Assembly: GCF_001687475.2 (NCBI RefSeq)
Contig: NZ_CP031611.1
Coordinates: 186,001 to 250,000, forward strand
DNA: 64,000 nt
Source: Campylobacter hepaticus
Lineage (GTDB): Bacteria; Campylobacterota; Campylobacteria; Campylobacterales; Campylobacteraceae
Direction: 5' to 3'
Below, in pieces: positions 28,174-37,190 of this stretch. The position numbers were made by a program, and so were the translations under genes. The stretch's first letter is position 1. Each line of letters begins with the position of its first letter. Under the pieces are notes generated by a model. The model did not search any database. It saw nothing but the letters and a program-made list of their open reading frames with translations, and was not told where the DNA came from.

Positions 28174-28666
28174 ATGTCACAAGAAATTTTTTTACAAGAA
28201 GATAGTTTAATTACCTCTAAAACAGATTTAAAAGGCAGAATAATTTATGCAAATGATGATTTTTTAAAATATGCATAGCATGAAAGAAGTTTTAAATAAG
28301 CTTCATAATATAGTAAGACATGAAGAAATGCCAAAAACAGTTTTTAAATATTTGTGGGATCACGTAAAAGAAGGTAGGGAAATTTTTGCTTATGTTAAAA
28401 ATAAAACTAAAAATAATAATTTTTATTGGGTATTTGCAAATGTTACTCCTTCTGTGGATATAAATAATAAAATCATAGGTTATTATTCTGTAAGACGTAT
28501 GCCAAATAAAAGTGCTATTACTATTATAGAAAGACTTTATAGGGAACTTTTAAAAATTGAAAAACAAGAAGGTTTGAATAAAGGTGTAGAAATGCTTGAA
28601 AAATTTTGTAAAGATAAAGGTAAAACCTACAATGAATTTATTTTTTCTCTTCAAGAGATTAAATAG
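28174..28666 (+). pseudogene. cetB: PAS-domain energy sensor CetB, 5-base deletion
   Basis: CetB is the FAD-binding PAS partner of CetA, similar to the PAS domain of E. coli Aer. The start at 28174 has AAGGA 5 bases upstream and reads MSQEIFLQEDSLITS through IIYANDDFLKYA, then a TAG at 28276. The remaining PAS domain is intact in another frame: MKEVLNKLHNIVRHEEMPKTVFKYLW and NNFYWVFANVTPS. Family members have A-G-Y-S at the break. Restoring five bases (GGATA) between GCA and TAGC rebuilds it exactly. The 131-residue downstream frame lacks the first PAS strands and helix. An ATG at 28271 overlaps the stop, so a little C-terminal fragment might be made by reinitiation. Confidence 0.9.
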
Positions 28667-28752
28667 TATTGTTATAAAAATTTAAAACAGCTTTGTTTTA
28701 AGTCTAAATATTATATAATTTTTTTAAAATTCATCAATTTTCAAGGTATAAT

Positions 28753-30612
28753 ATGTTTGATATCATTGTTATAGGTGGTGGTCATGCAGGAATTGAAGCG
28801 AGTGCAGCAGCCGCTAGGATGGGAAAAAAAACCCTACTTTTAACTACCTTAATAGATCAAATAGGAGCTCCAAGTTGCAATCCTGCTATAGGTGGTCTTG
28901 CAAAAGGGCATTTAGTAAAAGAGCTTGATGCTATGGGCGGACTTATGGGAGAGATTACTGATGAAGCAGGGATACAATTTCGCATTTTAAATGAAAGTAA
29001 GGGTGTAGCTGTTCAAGGTAGTAGGGCTCAAATTGATATGGATAAATACCGCATTATTGCACGTAATAAGCTTTTAAATTTATCTAATTTAGAAATTTCT
29101 CAAGAGCAAGTTAGTGATTTAATTTTAGAAAACAATGAAGTTAAAGGCGTAAAAACAAACTTAAAGAATAATTATTTTGCTAAAAAAATTATACTTACAG
29201 CAGGGACTTTTTTAAATGGACTTATTCATATAGGTGAAAATAAACTTCAAGCAGGAAGGGTTGGTGAACTTTCTTCAATAAAACTCGGTAATTATTTGCA
29301 AACTTTAGGTTTAAGAATGGGGCGTTTAAAAACAGGAACTTGCCCAAGAGTAGATGCAAAAAGTATTAATTTTAGTGTACTTGAGATTCAAAATGGGGAT
29401 ACAAATCCTAAAGCTTTTAGCTTCCGTTCAAAAAATTTTCATCCTAAACAACTTCCTTGTTATATAGCGCGTACAAATACTACTACTCATAAAATTATTA
29501 AGAATAATTTTTATCGTGCCCCATTGTTTACAGGACAGATTGAAGGTGTGGGACCAAGATATTGCCCTTCTATAGAAGATAAGATTAATCGTTTTGTTGA
29601 TAAAGAAAGTCATCATCTTTTTATAGAACCACAAACTATAGATGCTACAGAATATTATATTAATGGTTTCTCAACTTCTTTGCCTTATGAGGTTCAAATT
29701 CAAATGTTGCGTTCTATAAAAGGTTTTGAAAATGCTAAGATTACACGTTTTGGTTATGCTATAGAATATGATTATATTGATCCAACAGAATTAAAGCATA
29801 CTTTAGAGCTTAAAAAAATTAATAATCTTTATTGTGCTGGACAAATTAATGGAACAACAGGTTATGAAGAAGCTGCAGCACAAGGTTTTATTGCAGGCAT
29901 TAATGCGTGTTTGAGTATAGATAAAAAAGAACCTTTTGTTTTAAGGCGAGATGAAGCTTATATAGGCGTTTTAATCGATGATTTAGTTATTAAAGGTACA
30001 AAAGAGCCTTATAGAATGTTTACTTCAAGGGCTGAGTTTAGATTACTTTTAAGGGAGGAGAATGCTATACTTAGGCTTGGCAAATATGGTCATGATTTTA
30101 AGCTTTTAAGCGAAGAAGATTTTAATTATATACAAAATATTAAAAATAATGCTGATAAAGGAATAAAATTTTTACTTTCTAAAGAATTAACTCCTAATAA
30201 TCAAAATAATGCTTTTTTACAGAGTTTAGCAGAAGATAAAATTTCTTCTATTGTTAGCCTTCAAAAAATTGTTGCAAGGGCTAGTTTTAATATAGAAAAA
30301 TTAATTAAACTTGACCCTATGTTTGAAACCATGGATGAATATTCTTTAAGAGAAATTTTAAATGAGGCTAAGTATTATCATTATATTAGTATGCAAAAAG
30401 CTCAGGTAGAAAAAATGAAAAACTTAAATCAGCTTAAAATTCCTGATAATTTTGATTTTAAAAATGTAAGTGGTTTAAGTAATGAAGTGGTTGAAAAACT
30501 TAATCATTATAAGCCTCTTACTATTTTTGCTGCAAGTCAAATTAGTGGTATTACTCCTGCTGCGCTTGATATTTTACAAATTTATATTAAAATGCAAAAG
30601 AAAAAAGCTTAA
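28753..30612 (+). CDS. mnmG: tRNA uridine 5-carboxymethylaminomethyl modification enzyme MnmG
   Basis: This 619-residue FAD protein (also called GidA) works with MnmE to modify the wobble uridine (U34) of several tRNAs. The FAD-binding [26 protein letters not shown] is N-terminal. The signatures [23 protein letters not shown] and [24 protein letters not shown] are diagnostic. The C-terminal MnmE-binding region ends [21 protein letters not shown]. Length is normal. An AAGG precedes the ATG. It lies 86 bases after the cetB remnant. Confidence 0.96.
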   Translation: MFDIIVIGGGHAGIEASAAAARMGKKTLLLTTLIDQIGAPSCNPAIGGLAKGHLVKELDAMGGLMGEITDEAGIQFRILNESKGVAVQGSRAQIDMDKYRIIARNKLLNLSNLEISQEQVSDLILENNEVKGVKTNLKNNYFAKKIILTAGTFLNGLIHIGENKLQAGRVGELSSIKLGNYLQTLGLRMGRLKTGTCPRVDAKSINFSVLEIQNGDTNPKAFSFRSKNFHPKQLPCYIARTNTTTHKIIKNNFYRAPLFTGQIEGVGPRYCPSIEDKINRFVDKESHHLFIEPQTIDATEYYINGFSTSLPYEVQIQMLRSIKGFENAKITRFGYAIEYDYIDPTELKHTLELKKINNLYCAGQINGTTGYEEAAAQGFIAGINACLSIDKKEPFVLRRDEAYIGVLIDDLVIKGTKEPYRMFTSRAEFRLLLREENAILRLGKYGHDFKLLSEEDFNYIQNIKNNADKGIKFLLSKELTPNNQNNAFLQSLAEDKISSIVSLQKIVARASFNIEKLIKLDPMFETMDEYSLREILNEAKYYHYISMQKAQVEKMKNLNQLKIPDNFDFKNVSGLSNEVVEKLNHYKPLTIFAASQISGITPAALDILQIYIKMQKKKA

Positions 30613-31012
30613 AATTTTGATTTAGAGTTTTAAAATATTTAAAATAAATTTTTTATTTTAAATATTAATGTACTTTTTAAGAACTGATTTTAATTTTAAA
30701 ATTATATTTTGTTTATAATTTATTAAAATAAACTTATTTAGTTTGGGATTTTGATGTATAAAAATCTTTTAACTATAAAGTTTTATTTTAAAAAATTTAA
30801 TGAATTAAAATATTTTAATTATATAATATATAAAATATAGATAAACATTTTTTATCAGCTTGTGATTATTTTAATTGAATAATTTTGAATTAACATAATT
30901 TCTTTCTTTTTGCTTAATAATTAAAACTTATAAAACAAAGAAAAAATTAATTTTAATTTAGATAAACTTTTAACTTTCCTAAAATAAATAATAAAAATCG
31001 AAAGGACAAGTT
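30613..31012. promoter_or_regulatory. Gap between mnmG and petA
   Basis: These 400 bases are extremely AT-rich with no credible gene. I recall arsB (Cj1187c) in this position in NCTC 11168; it is absent here and I see no fragment of it. A near-perfect AT-only hairpin with one bulge at about 30634-30667 could be the mnmG terminator. The petA ribosome site GAAAGGA lies just before 31013 and the petABC promoter must be in this stretch, but no single -10/-35 pair is convincing. Confidence 0.45.
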
Positions 31013-31516
31013 ATGGCTACATCTAAGAGTAGACGAAGCTTTATGGGTTTCGCATTTGGAAGCGTAGCTGCTGTGGGCGGTGTTTTCTCGCTTGTTGCGA
31101 TGAAAAAAACTTGGGATCCTCTTCCAAGTGTTAAAGCTGCAGGTTTTACTACAGTAGATTTATCTGGAATGCAAGATGGAGAGCTTAGAACTATAGAATG
31201 GCGTAAAAAGCCTATTTTTATATTAAAAAAAGACGCAAGTATGCCAAAGGATCTTAAACGCGATGTTATAGTTAATAACTCAGCTTATACTGTAGTTATA
31301 GGGCTTTGTACGCATTTAGGTTGCATTCCTGCTTATCAAGCAAGTGAGCAATTATTTAAATGTGCCTGTCATGGTGGAGAATTTGATGTTAGTGGAAAAA
31401 ATGTTTTTGGACCTCCTCCAAAACCTCTTGAAATTCCTCCTTTTAGAATCGATGGCACTAAACTTGTTTTAGGTGAGGAAGGTTCTGAATATAAAAAAAT
31501 GGCAGAAGGGGTTTAA
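31013..31516 (+). CDS. petA: Cytochrome bc1 complex Rieske iron-sulfur subunit
   Basis: This 167-residue Rieske protein of the ubiquinol (menaquinol)-cytochrome c reductase carries electrons from quinol to cytochrome c1. The two 2Fe-2S ligand boxes CTHLGC and CACHGG are visible at about residues 102-107 and 121-126. The N-terminus has a twin-arginine motif (SRRSFMGFAFGS) before a single helix, so it is a Tat substrate anchored in the membrane. It opens the petABC operon; the stop is one base before the petB ATG. Confidence 0.96.
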   Translation: MATSKSRRSFMGFAFGSVAAVGGVFSLVAMKKTWDPLPSVKAAGFTTVDLSGMQDGELRTIEWRKKPIFILKKDASMPKDLKRDVIVNNSAYTVVIGLCTHLGCIPAYQASEQLFKCACHGGEFDVSGKNVFGPPPKPLEIPPFRIDGTKLVLGEEGSEYKKMAEGV

Positions 31517-31517
31517 A

Positions 31518-32765
31518 ATGGCGCAAATTAGAAAAGCTAATGGTCTTGTAGATTGGTTAGATCAAAGACTTGCAATCCATAAATTACTTGATGTTTTAAT
31601 GGTTAAATATTGGATACCAAAGCAAATTAATTTTCTTTGGGCTATGGGAGTGATTTTAACCACTCTTTTTACTGTGCTTTTTGTTACAGGACTTTTACTT
31701 GTAATGTATTACAAACCAGATACCGCCCTTGCTTTTGATAGCGTAAATAAAACTATTATGCAAGAAGTTGATTATGGTTGGCTTTGGCGCCATATGCATG
31801 GTGTTGCCGCTTCTGTTGTATTTTTAATTATATATATACATATGTTAACAGGAATTTATTATGGTTCTTATAAAAGAGGCCGTGAGATGATTTGGGTTAG
31901 CGGTATGCTTTTATTTGTGGTATTTTCTGCCGAAGCTTTTAGTGGTTATATGCTTCCTTGGGGACAAATGAGTTATTGGGCAGCTCAAGTTATTACTAAT
32001 CTTTTTGGAGGCATTCCTTTTATTGGACCTGAGCTTGTAATTTGGATTCGTGGTGATTATGCTGTTTCTGATCCAACTTTAACGAGATTTTTTATGTTGC
32101 ATGTGTGTTTGCTTCCTATAGTGATTATAGGAATTATTGTATTTCATTTTTATTCTTTAAGAATTCCTCATGTAAATAATGAAATTGCTGAAGAGTTAGA
32201 TTTTGATTTAGAAGCTGAAAAATATATAGCAGGTGATACAAAAAATTCTAAAGTTATCCCTTTTTGGCCAGGATTTTTATCTAAAGACTTTATGTATATA
32301 AGTTTTTTTATGGTTTTCTTTTTTTATTTAGTATGTTTTAAATTTGATTTTGCCATGGATCCTATTAACTTTGATCCTGCAGATGCTCTTAAAACTCCAG
32401 CTCATATCTATCCTGAATGGTATTTTTTATGGAGCTACGAGGTTTTAAGAGGATTTTTCTTTGATATTGCAGGTATTAAGGCTTTTGACATAGGTTTGCT
32501 TGCTTTTGGTATTGCTCAAGTAATTTTCTTTTTACTTCCTTGGCTTGATAGAAGTGAAGTTGTAAAACCAGCTCATGAAAGACCTTTATTTTTTATTTGG
32601 TTTTGGGTTTTATTGCTTGATTTAATTGTTCTTACGATTTATGGAAAACTTCCTCCAACAGGTCTTAACGCTTGGGTTGGATTTTATGCTTCTGTTGTAT
32701 TTTTACTTTTGTTGATTGTAGTTTTACCTATTATTACAATTATGGAAAGAAAAGGATCTAAGTAA
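31518..32765 (+). CDS. petB: Cytochrome bc1 complex cytochrome b subunit
   Basis: This 415-residue integral membrane subunit binds two b hemes and the quinone sites. Heme ligand histidines lie in WRHMHGVAASVVFLIIYIHM and in the paired helix FFMLHVCLLPIVIIGIIVFHF. The quinol-oxidation loop carries PEWYFLWSYE. I start it at the ATG at 31518, two bases after the petA stop codon, because it lies right after an AAGG site; an in-frame upstream start would run inside petA. Length is as expected for a fused b subunit without a separate subunit IV. Confidence 0.95.
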   Translation: MAQIRKANGLVDWLDQRLAIHKLLDVLMVKYWIPKQINFLWAMGVILTTLFTVLFVTGLLLVMYYKPDTALAFDSVNKTIMQEVDYGWLWRHMHGVAASVVFLIIYIHMLTGIYYGSYKRGREMIWVSGMLLFVVFSAEAFSGYMLPWGQMSYWAAQVITNLFGGIPFIGPELVIWIRGDYAVSDPTLTRFFMLHVCLLPIVIIGIIVFHFYSLRIPHVNNEIAEELDFDLEAEKYIAGDTKNSKVIPFWPGFLSKDFMYISFFMVFFFYLVCFKFDFAMDPINFDPADALKTPAHIYPEWYFLWSYEVLRGFFFDIAGIKAFDIGLLAFGIAQVIFFLLPWLDRSEVVKPAHERPLFFIWFWVLLLDLIVLTIYGKLPPTGLNAWVGFYASVVFLLLLIVVLPIITIMERKGSK

Positions 32766-33889
32766 TGAGAGAATTAAAAATATTTTTAGTGGTAGTAGTT
32801 TTTACTGCTCTTGTATATTGGGGAGTTGAGCCTTATGCACATTCAGTTATGAAGCCTCATGTTGCCCCTGCAAATTTTAATTTTGCTATAGAAGATACTA
32901 GTTTTGCAAAAAATATAGTTGAAAATAAGGAATTAGCTTTAAAAGAAGCTCAAGCTTTAGGAGATGCTAAAAAAATTCAAAGTGCTCAAAAAGAACTTGA
33001 TCAAGCTAGAGAAAATTTAAATAAAATAGAAGCGCTTTGGGCAGATGTTGCAAAGATAGATTTTATTAAAGGTGATCCAAAAAAAGGAAAAGAATTTTTT
33101 CAAAATAATTGTTTTGCATGTCATGGTATAAAAGAAGATGGTATTATGGCTAATATTACAGATTCTTCTTTAGGTGTTGTTCCACCTGATCTTAGTGCAG
33201 CAGGAGTTATTTTTGATGAGAAGTTTTTAGCAGCTTTAATTATGCATCCTGCACTTGCTTTAAAAGTGGATCATAAATTTGGAGATGCTTTTATCATGAC
33301 AGCTTATAATACTGAAACTTCGGGTGAAAATGAAGAACTTGTATATGCAAATGTAGCTAATGTTATTGCTTATCTTAAAGAGATAGGTGCTAGATTTGAA
33401 GCCAATGAAGATTTAGTTATTAAAAAAGAGATTGAAGCTAAATATGCTAAAATGGAAAACTCTGCACAAAAAATGGCTTTAGTGGAAAAAGAGATAAGTT
33501 TTGCTAAAAACAAGGCTACTTTTATTGAAGCTTGTGGTCGTTGCCATGATATGAAATATGATAATTTTTTTGCCTCATCTAATCAACAGGATTTAAAAAC
33601 CTATTTAGGATCTATTCCACCTGATCTTTCTATGATGATTAGATCTCGAGGAGAAGAGTATTTACATAATTTTATTAACAATACTCAAAAACTTCTTCCA
33701 GGAACTGCTATGCCAAGAGTGGGTTTAACGCAAAATGCACAAGAGCAAGTTGTTTCTTATATCGAACAAGTGGGAGATAGTAAAAAAGAACAAAGACAAA
33801 ATACTGGGGTTTATATCATAATTTTCTTTGTGATTTTAAGTGTTTTTGCTATAGCTTGGAAGCGTTATATCTGGTCTAAATTGCATTAA
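32765..33889 (+). CDS. petC: Cytochrome bc1 complex diheme cytochrome c subunit
   Basis: This 374-residue membrane-anchored diheme cytochrome c replaces the monoheme c1 in epsilonproteobacteria. Two CxxCH heme sites are visible: CFACHG at about residue 117 and CGRCHD at about 257. Anchors lie at both ends (IFLVVVVFTALVYWGVE and GVYIIIFFVILSVFAIAW). A charged coiled segment follows the first anchor. The stop of petB overlaps the ATG by one base. A strong hairpin terminator follows 20 bases after the stop and closes the operon. Confidence 0.94.
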   Translation: MRELKIFLVVVVFTALVYWGVEPYAHSVMKPHVAPANFNFAIEDTSFAKNIVENKELALKEAQALGDAKKIQSAQKELDQARENLNKIEALWADVAKIDFIKGDPKKGKEFFQNNCFACHGIKEDGIMANITDSSLGVVPPDLSAAGVIFDEKFLAALIMHPALALKVDHKFGDAFIMTAYNTETSGENEELVYANVANVIAYLKEIGARFEANEDLVIKKEIEAKYAKMENSAQKMALVEKEISFAKNKATFIEACGRCHDMKYDNFFASSNQQDLKTYLGSIPPDLSMMIRSRGEEYLHNFINNTQKLLPGTAMPRVGLTQNAQEQVVSYIEQVGDSKKEQRQNTGVYIIIFFVILSVFAIAWKRYIWSKLH

Positions 33890-33909
33890 TATTATATTTT
33901 CATATTACA

Positions 33910-33942
33910 TTTTTACCACTATATAATTTATAGTGGTAAAAA
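33910..33942 (+). terminator. petABC operon terminator
   Basis: A 14-bp stem (TTTTTACCACTATA and its complement) has a 5-base TAATT loop, followed within a few bases by a T-rich run. It lies 20 bases after the petC stop and has almost no mismatch. This is the clearest terminator in the window. Confidence 0.85.
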
Positions 33943-34037
33943 ATCTTATTTTTTTTACATTTTTATTAAATTTTAATATTCAAATAGAGATACTCTTCAG
34001 ACATAAAATTATTTTTTATAATATCAGGAGTATTTTG

Positions 34038-35201
34038 ATGCTGGAAAAAAGTTTAATTAAATTAATTTTAAAAAAATGGAATTATGGAAATTTTAGAGTT
34101 GTTTTTTGGGATAAAGAAGAAATTGTGATTGGAAAACAACCTAGTAAATTTTCTTTGATTTTTAAAGAAAAAATTCCTTTTTTAAAATTATTTAGCGATA
34201 CAAGTTTGGTTTTTGCAAAACATTATATGGAGGCTAAACTTGATATAGAAGGCGATTATGATGAAATTGCTAAAATATTATATTATTTTTCTAATCAATC
34301 TTTTTTAAAGAAAAAAGAACAAGTGTTAAGCAAAATTAATCAAAAACAAGAAAGCAAAAATATTAAAAGCCACTATGATATAGGTAATGATTTTTATAAA
34401 CTTTGGCTTGATGATACTATGAGTTATTCTTGTGCTTATTTTAAAAATTCTAATGATACGCTTTATCAAGCTCAAATTAATAAAATAGAACATACTCTTA
34501 AAAAACTTGATTTAAAGCCCAATGAAAAACTTTTAGATATTGGCTGCGGTTGGGGTTGGCTTTCTGTTATGGCAGCACAAAAATATGGAGTTGAGGTTGT
34601 TGGTATTACTATTTCTAAAGAACAATGTAAAAAAGCTCAAGAAAGGGTTAAGGAATTAGGTCTTGAAAATCAAATAGAAATTAGATTGCAAAATTATCAA
34701 GATTTAGAATTTGAAGATTATTTTGATAAAGTTGTTTCAGTTGGTATGTTTGAACATGTGGGTAAAGAAAATTTAGGACTTTATTTTATGAAGGTTAAAC
34801 AAGTGTTAAAGCCAGGAGGATCTATGCTTTTGCATTCAATTTTAGCTATGTTTGAAGGCAATACTAATGCGTGGATAGATAAATATATTTTTCCAGGAGG
34901 ATATTTACCTTCTTTAAGAGAAGTTGTAAGTACTATGAGTGAATGGGATTTTCATCTTCTTTTAGCTGAAAGTTTAAGGATTCATTATGCAAAAACTTTA
35001 GATTTATGGGAGCAAAATTTTAATCAAGTTTTAACAGAAGTAAGGAAACAATATGATGAAGAATTTATAAGAATGTGGAATTTATATTTACGTTCTTGTG
35101 CATCTGCTTTTCGTATAGGAAGTGTAGATTTATTTCAATTTTTAATTACAAAAGAAATTAATAATAAATTAAGTCTTACTAAAGAATATATTTATAAGTA
35201 A
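34038..35201 (+). CDS. cfa: Cyclopropane-fatty-acyl-phospholipid synthase
   Basis: This 387-residue SAM-dependent enzyme adds a methylene bridge to unsaturated acyl chains of membrane lipids, usually toward stationary phase or under acid stress. The SAM-binding LLDIGCGWGWLSVMAAQKYGVEVVGITIS and the family signatures SHYDIGNDFYKLWLD and FPGGYLPS are present. I start it at the ATG at 34038 because AGGAG lies 7 bases upstream. A longer reading would start 35 codons earlier in hydrophobic junk after the petC terminator. It is monocistronic. Confidence 0.92.
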   Translation: MLEKSLIKLILKKWNYGNFRVVFWDKEEIVIGKQPSKFSLIFKEKIPFLKLFSDTSLVFAKHYMEAKLDIEGDYDEIAKILYYFSNQSFLKKKEQVLSKINQKQESKNIKSHYDIGNDFYKLWLDDTMSYSCAYFKNSNDTLYQAQINKIEHTLKKLDLKPNEKLLDIGCGWGWLSVMAAQKYGVEVVGITISKEQCKKAQERVKELGLENQIEIRLQNYQDLEFEDYFDKVVSVGMFEHVGKENLGLYFMKVKQVLKPGGSMLLHSILAMFEGNTNAWIDKYIFPGGYLPSLREVVSTMSEWDFHLLLAESLRIHYAKTLDLWEQNFNQVLTEVRKQYDEEFIRMWNLYLRSCASAFRIGSVDLFQFLITKEINNKLSLTKEYIYK

Positions 35202-35220
35202 AAACTAAACTTAAATTTAG

Positions 35221-35316
35221 TATAATTTTAGCTTCATTTCACACGCATCTATCCTTTTAGCTTATATAAATTAAAGGATGCGGAGGAATAAAGCTAAATG
35301 TTTAAGGAGAAAGTTC
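35221..35316 (+). promoter_or_regulatory. rpsB promoter and structured leader
   Basis: TATAAT at 35221-35226 is a likely -10 box. The leader that follows can fold in two ways. One helix pairs CGCAT (35244-35248) and CCTTT (35253-35257) with AAAGGATGCG (35273-35282). The other pairs TTTAGCTT (35256-35263) with AAGCTAAA (35291-35298), just before the AAGGAG ribosome site at 35304-35309. The two share bases and exclude each other. This looks like a ribosomal-protein leader, probably bound by S2 for feedback control, but that is inferred. Confidence 0.5.
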
Positions 35317-36108
35317 ATGGTTAGCATGAGAGATTTATTAGAATGTGGTGTACATTTTGGTCATCAAACAAGGCGTTGGAATCCAAAAATGAAAAAATTT
35401 ATTTTTGGTGAAAGAAAAGGAATTTATGTCATTGATTTGCAAAAAACCTTAAGATATTTTAGATATACTTATAATATCGTTCGTGATGCTGCTGCTGAAG
35501 GTAAAACTATACTTTTTGTAGGAACTAAAAAGCAAGCAGGTGGTGCTATAAAAGAATATGCTGAAAAATGCGGTATGCCTTATGTTAATCATAGATGGCT
35601 TGGCGGCATGATGACTAATTTTGGAACCATTCGTCAATCAATTAGAAAATTAGAAGTTATTGAAAAAATGGAAGAAGATGGAAGTATTAAGCTTTTAACT
35701 AAAAAAGAAGCTTTAATGCTTACTAGAAAAAAAGAAAAATTATTGGCTTATCTTGGTGGAATTCGCTATATGAAAACGCAACCAGATATGATTTTTGTTA
35801 TTGATACAGTAAAAGAAAAGATTGCAGTGCAAGAAGCAAATCGCTTAAAAATTCCTGTAGTAGCTCCACTTGATACAAATTGTGATCCTGATTTGGTAAC
35901 TTATCCAATTCCTGGAAATGATGATGCTATTCGTTCAGTACAACTTTTTTGTCAAGAAATGGCTGAAGCTATTAATGAAGGTAAAGCTTTAAGAGAGCAA
36001 GATGGAGAAGTTTTACCAAATGAAGAAAAAGAAATTACAGATGAAGAAAAAAAAGAAGTTTTAGATGAAGCGATGGGTCAAGAAGATTTTGATGAGGAGC
36101 AAGAATAA
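35317..36108 (+). CDS. rpsB: 30S ribosomal protein S2
   Basis: This 263-residue ribosomal protein starts [30 protein letters not shown]. The start at 35317 follows AAGGAG, so I prefer it to the in-frame start 13 codons upstream, which lies in the leader. [16 protein letters not shown] and [28 protein letters not shown] are diagnostic. The C-terminal acidic tail ([20 protein letters not shown]) is typical of epsilonproteobacteria. It is the first gene of the rpsB-tsf operon with a one-base overlap. Confidence 0.97.
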   Translation: MVSMRDLLECGVHFGHQTRRWNPKMKKFIFGERKGIYVIDLQKTLRYFRYTYNIVRDAAAEGKTILFVGTKKQAGGAIKEYAEKCGMPYVNHRWLGGMMTNFGTIRQSIRKLEVIEKMEEDGSIKLLTKKEALMLTRKKEKLLAYLGGIRYMKTQPDMIFVIDTVKEKIAVQEANRLKIPVVAPLDTNCDPDLVTYPIPGNDDAIRSVQLFCQEMAEAINEGKALREQDGEVLPNEEKEITDEEKKEVLDEAMGQEDFDEEQE

Positions 36109-37181
36109 TGGCTGAAATTACTGCTGCTATGGTAAAAGAACTCCGCGAAAGTACGGGAGCGGGGATGATGGATTGTAAAAATGCTTTAAGCGAAACAAAT
36201 GGAGATTTTGATAAAGCAGTTCAGCTTTTAAGAGAAAAAGGTTTAGGTAAAGCCGCTAAGAAAGCAGATAGACTTGCAGCTGAAGGTTTAATTAGTGTAA
36301 AAATAAGTGATGATTTTACAAGTGCAACTGTAAGTGAAATTAATTCTGAAACAGATTTTGTAGCTAAAAATGATCAATTTATTGCTTTAACAAAAGATAC
36401 AACACTTCATATTCAAGATAATAATTTACAAAGTGTAGAAGAGCTTTATTCAAGTACTATTAATGGGGTAAAATTTGAAGAATATTTAAAAAGTCAAATT
36501 GCTACTATAGGTGAAAATTTAGTTGTAAGAAGATTTGCTACTTTAAAAGCAGGTGTTCATGGTGTTGTTAATGGTTACATTCATACTAATGGGCGTGTAG
36601 GTGTTGTGATTGCTGCAGCTTGTGATAATGAAGAAGTTGCTTTAAAATTAAGAGGTTTTTTAAAACAAATTTGTATGCATATTGCAGCGATGAAGCCAAG
36701 TTATTTAAGTTATGAAGATTTAGATATGCTTTTTATAGAAAATGAGTATAAGGCTTTGGTTGCAGAGTTTGAAAAGGAAAATGAAGAAAGACGTAGACTC
36801 AAAGATCCTAATAAACCTGAACTTAAAATTCCTCAATTTGCAAGTCGTAAACAACTTAGTGATGCGATTTTAAAAAAGGTTGAAGAAGAAATTAAAGAAG
36901 AACTTAAGGCTCAAGGTAAACCTGAAAAAATTTGGGCTAATATTATTCCAGGTAAAATAAATAGCTTTATTGCAGATAATTCTCAACTTGATAGCAAGCT
37001 TACTTTAATGGGTCAATTTTATGTTTTAGATGATAAAAAAACTATAGAGCAAGTACTTGCTGAAAAAGAAAAAGAATTTGGCGGAAAAATTAAAATTATT
37101 GAATTTATCCGTTTTGAAGTCGGTGAAGGTTTAGAAAAAAAGGTTGAAGATTTTGCGGCTGAAGTTGCTGCCCAGCTTTAA
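36108..37181 (+). CDS. tsf: Elongation factor Ts
   Basis: This 357-residue guanine nucleotide exchange factor recycles EF-Tu-GDP. The N-terminal UBA-like domain reads VKELRESTGAGMMDCKNAL, and NSETDFVAKNDQF lies in the EF-Tu-binding core. The protein is longer than E. coli Tsf, with a lysine- and glutamate-rich insertion near residues 220-270, as is usual in this genus. It overlaps rpsB by one base and is followed after 9 bases by an ABC transporter gene. Confidence 0.97.
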   Translation: MAEITAAMVKELRESTGAGMMDCKNALSETNGDFDKAVQLLREKGLGKAAKKADRLAAEGLISVKISDDFTSATVSEINSETDFVAKNDQFIALTKDTTLHIQDNNLQSVEELYSSTINGVKFEEYLKSQIATIGENLVVRRFATLKAGVHGVVNGYIHTNGRVGVVIAAACDNEEVALKLRGFLKQICMHIAAMKPSYLSYEDLDMLFIENEYKALVAEFEKENEERRRLKDPNKPELKIPQFASRKQLSDAILKKVEEEIKEELKAQGKPEKIWANIIPGKINSFIADNSQLDSKLTLMGQFYVLDDKKTIEQVLAEKEKEFGGKIKIIEFIRFEVGEGLEKKVEDFAAEVAAQL

Positions 37182-37190
37182 AAATATAAA

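Noticed and set aside
11542-28666. All frameshifts in the window as mere assembly error
   Set aside because: It cannot be excluded for single-base sites, but the 5-base loss in cetB and the large internal deletion in the metQ remnant are not typical errors, and long essential genes nearby are intact.
33933-34037. Longer N-terminus for cfa
   Set aside because: The extra 35 residues would start inside the petC terminator arm, lack a ribosome site and give a hydrophobic stretch not seen in the family.
35278-35316. Longer N-terminus for rpsB
   Set aside because: The AAGGAG site points to the ATG at 35317, and the extra codons lie in the structured leader.
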